NCBI RefSeq assembly: GCF_014839805.1
Contig: NC_051123.1
Span: 11,514,727-11,578,726 of the forward strand
DNA from: Manduca sexta
Taxonomy: Eukaryota > Arthropoda > Insecta > Lepidoptera > Sphingidae
Direction of reading: 5' to 3'
DNA length: 64,000 nucleotides
The stretch's first letter is position 1; the number at the start of each line of letters is the position of its first letter. The notes under the pieces are model-generated. The model was not told the origin of the DNA. It was given only the letters and a program-made list of their open reading frames with translations, and ran no database searches. Both the position numbers and the translations under genes were made by a program. Positions 57,153 through 64,000 of the stretch are shown here, one piece after another.

Positions 57153-60100
57153 TTAGTTAAACCGTCTTCTGTAGTGGATCCTGGCCAGCCGCGCCGAGAC
57201 GGCGATGCCTTCCCACGTCTCCTTCACCATGTGGTCCATGTACGACGGCGGCACCATGAACTCGTACCCGTAACCTGGCAACTCCATCGTATAAGAGAAC
57301 GGGACGCCAACCACCTGTAAAGCAAAGTGTGTCTTATTTTCAAGACTTCAAGGCCTATAGTGAATATTTTCTCGTAAAGGCGTGTTTTAGTCAGTTACAT
57401 TTGCAGCACATTTGAAGTCTGAACCCCTACTATAACTACGATATAAGTACTATTTCGTGAAACTTACGTTTTCATACGAACAGCGAGGGTCGAACCAGCC
57501 CAACGCATAAAATGAGAGGGACCTGCCGGTTCCGTTCGACTGTTCGATTTGTACCATTTTATACTTAACACAGATTTAACGTAATTAATTTGCTGTTTAT
57601 TATAACTCACAGTTAGTTTATAGGACTGCAAAATACACAGCCATTTTATTAGAACGGGTAACCAAGATTAATCTGACACTATATAAGATGTTTTTAGACG
57701 TTGGTGAACACCAGACTGTTTTCTTAATTTTCATTCAGAGAATGAATAATAATATATCAGCCCTGTATTATATACTATCCCACTGCTAGGCACCTCCTCT
57801 ACTACTAAGAGGGATAAGGCCTTAGTCCACCACGCTGGCCTAGTACGGCTTGGTAAATTTCACACGCCTTCAAAATTCCTATAGAGAATTTCTCAAGTAT
57901 GCAGATTTCTTCACGGTGTTTTTCTTCACCGTTATAGCGAGCGATAATTCACAAATAAAACACACATCATTTTAGAAAAATCAGAGGTTTGTGCCCTTGA
58001 GTTTTGATCCTGCGGACATCCATCTAGGTAGTCAGTTCCACACCCAACTAGAATATTGTCGCTTTTTGACGCAGAAAACCAAGCGAGGTACCGTTTATTA
58101 GAAAAAGTTAAAAATTCCAGTGTCATTCGCCATCTTTGCAACTAATTGAGGTAACCGCGCGACCGACATGACGCGTGTTCACTATCAGTTGTTATCAGCT
58201 TGTAATCGTTTATTACATCTAATTCATTATATGAGTTTATTGCGGAGTTAGCTATGGAATTTATAGAACAAATTTGGGTTAGGTATGAATTGTAAGGGCC
58301 TGTATATACGACCTTTTTTCCAATGATCTGATAACCGGACGGTAATAACTCCACTGTATTATGAATTAGATATGTATTTTTTTTATATGCGCGTCGTCAT
58401 CCGTACATATTACGCTGTTTGAAATGCCTTATAATTACTGACGATTTTTTTACTTTCCTTTGCAGACATTACAAATTAATTGACTAAAGTAACACTAATT
58501 AGTTACTTATATTACTTTGAAGTAAATATAATTAGTGGTATTAAAAAGATATCAGTTGTTTATTTAACATGATAAGCATATAGCATTACGGATTCACAAC
58601 AAATAAATTAGGGAGAACAAAAAACATAATGAATGAAATTATTTATCTATGTGTTAAATGGACTAGGGTGGTATTAAATGGGTTTAAATTTCGTAAATCA
58701 GCAAGACTACGAGATTACGTAAAACCGTTGAACCCAATGTACTTAAACCATAATATACTATATACTGGTTCTGTAGTTTGTAAGAATTAAAAACAATGCT
58801 CCAGGTGAGGCTCGAACTCACAACCCCGGCATGGCTCACGTACTGCGCTATAAGTACCGTGCGCTAACCAATTGCGCCACTGGAGCTGTGAGACCACAAC
58901 ACCAAATTATATAGACCTCTCGTAGTTGCGAGAATAAATAGTTTAAGTAATATACAAATTATATCTGTCCCATGATGTAAAAGATTGGATCCAACTACTA
59001 TTATGATAACAGGAATTGACCGCGGTATTTACTTGTGTTTTTTTATTATTTTTTAAATTGATAATTTACTCAAATATTGAATATTAATTACCTATTCTAA
59101 GTATTATAAATATTTACGCATTCGTCATTTTAACATTAAGTTACTAAATTAAACGAAATACTTATCTTCACGCAAATAGGATTTTATAATAAGCTACTTA
59201 TTCCAACCGTCAATGTAAAATAAAAAAGTAAGTTTCGAACAACAACATCAGAATTACACGCACGCACACGCCATATTCTCACTAAACTACAAAAATCAGA
59301 AAAGTGACACCGGGATTTTAGGTGTAAATATTCCTTACTCATGGATGATTTTTAGCAAGATGTTAGCAGGGGTAAAGACGAGTATTTAGTTTCATTTATT
59401 AACGCAATGTAAAAAGACCCTGTATATGACTATTGTAATCCGGCAAAAGAAATAGGATCATATTCTTAATCTTACCTGTGCATAGTCGTCAGCACTTCCA
59501 GACGTAGGATACAGCACCAACCCACTGTTTCCAACTAAATAAAACCTAGCTTGTGGAAGTTTTATGGAGTCCATAATAGCACCCATGGCAGCTCCTATAT
59601 GGTGGATATGAGCTGCATTTGGTGGCAGAGTTTTATTCGCATAGCAAAACAGAACGTAGTTCCCATGACTGTGGATGTCGTTGTACAGCTGGATCCGGGG
59701 AAGATATTCTAATAAAATGTCGCGAACGTATTGAGTTTCAACCTCGGAGAAAGCGTAAGGTCCAGGGAACAAATTGGAGCAAGGGTTGGTGGAGACACCG
59801 GTGGTGTTAAACTCGATGTCGAAGTTCCTGTTGGCGTCGACGCCGATGCACTCGGTGCTAACGTTCAGGTTCACGGAGCGAGTCTTGCGCCAGAGGCGGT
59901 TCTGTAATAAAGAATTGTGTATGTTTTTAGATTGCTGTGTTGCTGTATGTTCTATTCTATCAAATACTATTTATACTACCTTATTTAAAATATAAAATAA
60001 ATTGTTTCGAAATTTCTTGTCCTTCAAGTCTACAATGGTAGTCCACCAATGTTTGTTTTTCAAGGATGTCAATATATTAAGCGTCATTGCTGGCTTTCTC

Positions 60101-63100
60101 TTTGTTCGCTCATGATTTCTAAGGTAATAAATCACATGCGCACATACTCACACCCTTTATTCTAGAAGGTGTAGGCAGAGGTGCAACTGGTATAATAATA
60201 CGAACAAAAAATTAAAATTTACATCAGTATGTGAGAATTCGTATCCATCAGGGTTGACGATGGGCAGGATGATCCAGTCGATGTCGTCGAGCAGGTCCTG
60301 GTCTTCGGGCCGCCTGTTCTCCAACAGACGGTGGATGGAGTACAGCGCCACGGGTGTGGTCACCCACTCGCGCGCGTGCATCATCGCGTCCATGAAGTAG
60401 ATCGGCTTGCTCGCGTCCGTGAAGTTTGTTGTTGAAATCTATGGACATAATTCGAATTAAGTTGGTACATCTACCCACATAAGTAGCTTAACAAATTCAA
60501 AACTTAAAATCGATACACACTTAGTGTTCTTACGAAAAACATTTTTCTTCATAAAATAAAATGAAACGAATTTATTGTGCTACGTAAAAAGTAACGAAGC
60601 AAAAATACTTTACGTGTATCGGTGCTTTGAAGTTTTGAATTTATTCAGACAATTCTTTCTTATGTTTACGCCAATAATTATAATATAAAAACCCCGATAA
60701 GATCCAAAAAATATATTTTATTTTTAATTGTTCAGCTACTTTTGTGACTTTTGTACGGGTTGAGAAATTGGTAAATTGGAAAAGATTTCATCTATCGTGG
60801 TATGGTTGAGTTTCTTCGATCAGACATCACTTTCTACGTGTTTTTAGAATGAATTCCCTGAAAATTAATTCGGACAATAATTATAAAACTTATGTAAGTG
60901 ATCCATAGGGGTTTTGGTAATAATTTATTGTTATCGTACGTAACTATTATGTCAGTTGTATTGAATTGAATATAGATTGTTACCAGTGATTATGATAGAC
61001 ACGTCATTTTAGTATTTTTCATGCATAAATATTGCGGTTAGAGGTCTATATAATTTGGATTTGTGTGGGCACAGCTCCAGTGGCGCAATTGGTTAGCGCA
61101 CGGTACTTATAGCGCAGTACGTGAGCCATGCCGGGGTTGTGAGTTCGAGCCTCACCTGGAGCATTGTTTTTAAATATTGATATCTAAGCTTCCATAAAAT
61201 ACCAGTAATTATAAATTCTCAAGTCCTTTCGCGATTATGTCCATTATAAATATTTGTTTCCAAACATAATGTTTTTGTAAGGAGTACAGCCAGCCTCATT
61301 TATAGCGCCATGCGTACTATAAACATTACAACAGCGAAGTTATTTACTTTTCCCTCACCAACTTATGATTAGTTCAGCGATTGGTCAAAGCAAATGTCAG
61401 TTTCGAAATTATTATGTTGTTGTGAACTAAAGTGATTTTGTAAAAAAGGCTATAACTGGCTACAGAAATACTTTCATTTCACTAACCAACCGACTTATAA
61501 AACTTGTCAACTACGAACTGCCCAAGTCTATCAAACCCTCAGAGTTTTTATAGCAAAAGGTGGCACAAATGCGCTCATAAGAATATTTTTGTCCTAACAA
61601 AATGATAATAAAATACTGACAGATCGTTGCAGCCATTTCTTGTGGAGTGTGGTGAGATAACTTCACTGGATCTGCAATACTCCTAAATGATCTTACCTTC
61701 AAATATTTAATTGCACGGCCTTCGAAACTGGGTCCAGCATTCACTATCGTAACCAAGTTGGGGTAGGTAGCTGCCATCCTCTCCATGTATGAATCTACCT
61801 GATTAAATTAGGGAAACTTTTTTAATGTGCCTTTGGAAAATGTGTTCTTATCTTATGCAACTACTTTAAGTTATAAATAGCAATTTTAATAGGGGACCGG
61901 ACACATTTTTGTTCTTTATTATTATAAAATATTTACGTTATATAAATTATAACACAGAAAGAATTATTTAAATCCGGTAAAAAATCAACAAGTTATAAGT
62001 CTTTCAATTTTGGTAGAAGAGGTAACTAACAAGAAACAGAAAAGATGCGCAATGCCCGCATGTGACGTCATTAGGCATTACAACGCGTGCGAAAGAAAGA
62101 GATGAAGCCATATCCCCAGTTCACGCCCACTTCGACACATAGTAATATTTGAAATATGAATTACTGACTCATTTTTTAACCAATTTTAATGCAGTTTTCG
62201 CAGGAGCGTTTATTTTTCGTATTATTAACCATTACATATAGAATGATGTACAAAATCAAACACAGGACGGTCCCCTATGATAAGATTATAGATGTTAATA
62301 AAAATGAAATGAGGAAGCAAAGATGTTAGTCAAAGTATAATTGATTAACTGTCATCTATTAAAAATATCATTGTCCTCATCCTGATCGTAACTGATGCTA
62401 CCGGTGTCATCTTTAATATTGTTGTAATCGTCAACATCATCAACATTACCTCAGCATATCGCGGATAGTCGTTGAAGATCATTCTGTTTTTTCTGCTGCT
62501 TCTGTGTGCTGCGATGTCATTCTCGTGGTCTTCTAGCGATCTGGTAATTTATATATTCACTTAAAAAAATCATTTTATAAAAATACAGTTGATTTGAACG
62601 AAAAGTGACCTGGTAATTAATATATAACTTAAAAAAAACACGTAAAAGAAATAGCCGATTGCAGACATGAAAACTTACTTGGCAACGTCAGCAATAAGAA
62701 TAGAGTGCGTTAATCCATTCTCGTCTAAAGCGGAGAGGAACTCACGGGCTTTCTCTGGTGAGACCATCACCTCCGCGTCCCTCTGGCCAGCCATGCCATA
62801 CTGCCAGATATCGAGATCCAAGTCAAATTGGAGATCTTGTATTAGTTGAAGGTCATCGGCGTGTCTTACTTGGATGGTGTGGACGGAGTAACTAGGTGTA
62901 AATAATGTATTATTTTATATTTGGTACGTGGATGTGTATTACTAAATTTATTTTATTATTAGCTGACCCGGCGAACTTCGTACCGCCTAACAATCGAATC
63001 TTTATTTTTTTATTTTGTTTTAATTCTTATTCTGCTATTCGGGACCCCGGGTCAGCTAGACAATTATTGACATTACATTACGATACTAACGTCACTCAAT

Positions 63101-63628
63101 TCTAAAACTTAAACTTTATGTTATTGTATTAAAGTTTAAATTGTCTTTAAGTATCATTACGAATCTTTTGTATGGGAATATAGAAAAGTGTTGTTTTTAG
63201 ACTTTTTCAGGCATTTTTTTTAATTTTCTCTCAGTAAGAACCAACCCTGTACTTCAAGGAATATTATAAAAAAAAGAATTAGCGAAATCGGTTCAGCTGC
63301 TCTCGAGATTTGCGCTTAGCAAGTCATTAATTGTTTAATTCTTATATGTTAGATTTGAAAGTAGGATTTTAGAATGAGCATTAATTTTGGGTACAGTGCA
63401 AGAAAAAAATATTTTGAAATAGATATGTACTATTTATAAAAAAAATATATTCCGCACCTGAAAAGTTCTTTTTACGGATTTCTCTGAGTATAAAGGTATA
63501 TATTTATAAAGTCAATGAATTTATAATAAATCGTTGCGGGACAAAAATTACCTCCTGTAGGCGTCGTGTTTGCTCGCTGTCGCTGCGTAGACACAAGCAC
63601 AGCAAGTCAACAGAAACCTCAGCAGCAT
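57153..63628 (-). CDS. Secreted M14 zinc carboxypeptidase zymogen, B-type specificity, 428 aa
   Basis: Hydrolyses C-terminal residues, probably outside the cell (in larvae typically the gut lumen). Exons (minus): 63628-63552, 62891-62679, 62540-62450, 61798-61697, 60438-60223, 59901-59476, 57314-57153. All GT/AG joins keep one frame. Residues 1 to about 18 are a signal peptide (MLLRFLLTCCACVYAA). About 19-116 is the M14 propeptide, with a basic activation site RSSRKNR (110-116). The catalytic domain has zinc ligands H182 and E185 (HAREW) and H310 (DIHSHG); substrate residues R238 (NRLWRKTR), N257/R258 (DANRNFD) and Y364; and the general base E386 (YTMELPG). Asp371 (SGSADDY) aligns with position 255 of bovine carboxypeptidase A, where Asp marks B-type (Lys/Arg) enzymes. 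The length is normal and no key residue is missing. Confidence 0.93.
57756..58066 (-). mobile_element. SINE family A, nearly full-length, in carboxypeptidase intron 6
   Basis: The minus strand begins at a tRNA-like head (GCGACAATATTCTAGTTGG) and runs through AACGGTGAAGAAAAACACCG and GTGGTGGACTAAGGCCTTAT to CCCTGTATTATATACT-like tail sequence reversed. The short frames inside are not genes. Confidence 0.75.
58797..58886 (-). tRNA. tRNA-Ile (anticodon UAU) with 16-nt intron
   Basis: Acceptor stem GCTCCAG/CTGGAGC, D arm, anticodon TAT (complement of 58850-58852), T arm with GTTCGAGCC, discriminator A. A 16-nt intron (58833-58848) follows position 37, the canonical place, and animal tRNA-Ile(UAU) genes normally carry one. 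Mature length is 74 nt. A TTTTT Pol III terminator follows directly. It is identical, including the intron, to the copy at 61074-61163 but on the opposite strand. It lies in intron 6 of the carboxypeptidase gene, on the same strand as that gene. Confidence 0.95.
61074..61163 (+). tRNA. tRNA-Ile (anticodon UAU) with 16-nt intron
   Basis: Anticodon TAT is at 61108-61110 and the intron at 61112-61127, after position 37. The 90 bp are identical to the minus-strand copy at 58797-58886. Upstream, GAGGTCTATATAATTTGG (61041-61058) also matches the other copy (58902-58919), and TTGTTTTTAA follows both, so the duplicated unit includes flanks and the TATATAA-type upstream element. It sits antisense in intron 4 of the carboxypeptidase gene. 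Confidence 0.95.
61892..62275 (-). mobile_element. TA-type MITE (Tc1/mariner-like), copy 3, in carboxypeptidase intron 3
   Basis: 384 bp, inverted relative to copies 1 and 2, with termini GGGGACCGG and CGGTCCCC, flanked by TA (61890-61891 and 62276-62277). A TGACGTCA palindrome is at 62063-62070. Confidence 0.8.
62959..63340 (-). mobile_element. Helitron-like 3' end in carboxypeptidase intron 1
   Basis: The minus strand ends GCGGTACGAAGTTCGCC, GGGTCAGCTAA before T, a terminus common in lepidopteran Helitrons. The region upstream (AGCGAAATCGGTTCAGCTGC near 63277) also resembles such elements, but the 5' end is not fixed. Confidence 0.45.
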
Positions 63629-63727
63629 TTTTGCTAACTTATGTATGTTCCACTGATGTTTGTTCACTACTGATCGTAATTTCCAAAAAACGGTTCTTCA
63701 ATAAATTATTATCGAGAAATTATCTTC

Positions 63728-63766
63728 TGATTAGATAGCTGCATCAAATATCAGTGTATTTTTATA
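63728..63766 (-). promoter_or_regulatory. Possible core promoter of the carboxypeptidase gene
   Basis: On the minus strand TATAAAAA (63766-63759) is followed 38 bp later by AATCAGA (A near 63728). The spacing is slightly long for a TATA/Inr pair. The 5' UTR would be about 100 nt. Confidence 0.35.
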
Positions 63767-63904
63767 AACATTGATCGGTTTGTGATCTGCTAAGATATTA
63801 TTAAAATGATTTATGTAAGCTGCCATTTTGTCGATTGTTGAGAGAACCAGCGTGTATAGTTGACGTCATTTTGGCCTAACTTGTACTTACCATTTAGTAA
63901 TTAC

Positions 63905-64000
63905 CATACCATTAACGTTCTGGATTGGAGGCCAGGAACTGGCAAGCGTAGCGTCGGACGTCCACGAGGTGGAGAGATGACTTATGAATGTCGCAGGAGG
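63905..64000 (+). pseudogene. RTE-type LINE C-terminal fragment, runs off the window
   Basis: The plus strand reads VLDWRPGTGKRSVGRPR and, after a one-base frame change, RWRDDL followed by a stop, the same motif series as at 36700 (WRPR.GKRSVGRP..RW.DD). The frameshift and stop show that it is dead. Confidence 0.6.

Noticed and set aside
1..64000. CRISPR arrays, bacterial operons, ribosome binding sites or prophage
   Set aside because: The tandem 123-bp units are contiguous without spacers and lie in Helitrons. Introns, SINEs and tRNA introns show animal nuclear DNA.

Overview
The window is AT-rich animal nuclear DNA and almost certainly comes from a moth or butterfly (Lepidoptera). The evidence is the repeat content: short Helitrons with A|TC...CTRR|T boundaries and GTTT-rich 5' ends, tRNA-derived SINEs with the typical lepidopteran body, and non-LTR 3' ends seen across Lepidoptera. 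Genes are sparse, have many introns, and all three host protein genes read on the minus strand.

Layout: 1-17.9 kb has no convincing host gene and holds MITEs, SINEs, a 1.1-kb Helitron with six tandem 123-bp units, a piggyBac-type MITE with perfect 60-bp arms, and LINE fragments. A five-exon gene (17927-25534) encodes a 172-aa single-pass membrane protein with an N-terminal anchor and a tyrosine-motif-bearing tail; I do not recognise its family. 25.8-46.1 kb is intergenic with nested transposons, retroelement relics and several GC-rich non-repeat islands. A two-exon gene (46125-55534) encodes a 77-aa small membrane protein. Its 9.2-kb intron holds two Helitrons, a Helitron 3' end, a TA-type MITE and a near-intact PIF/Harbinger transposon (50565-54291) with convergent transposase and Myb/SANT genes.

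57.1-63.6 kb is a seven-exon secreted M14 zinc carboxypeptidase zymogen of 428 aa. All catalytic residues are present, and Asp at the S1' specificity position suggests B-type (Lys/Arg) specificity. Two identical intron-containing tRNA-Ile(UAU) genes lie in its introns in opposite orientation.

The most interesting items are the two small membrane-protein genes assembled here from phase-compatible exons, the inverted tRNA-Ile(UAU) pair inside the carboxypeptidase gene, the complete Harbinger element, and eleven exact TGACGTCA palindromes where less than one is expected. All splice models are by eye. No database search was possible, so family names for repeats rest on termini and target-site duplications.
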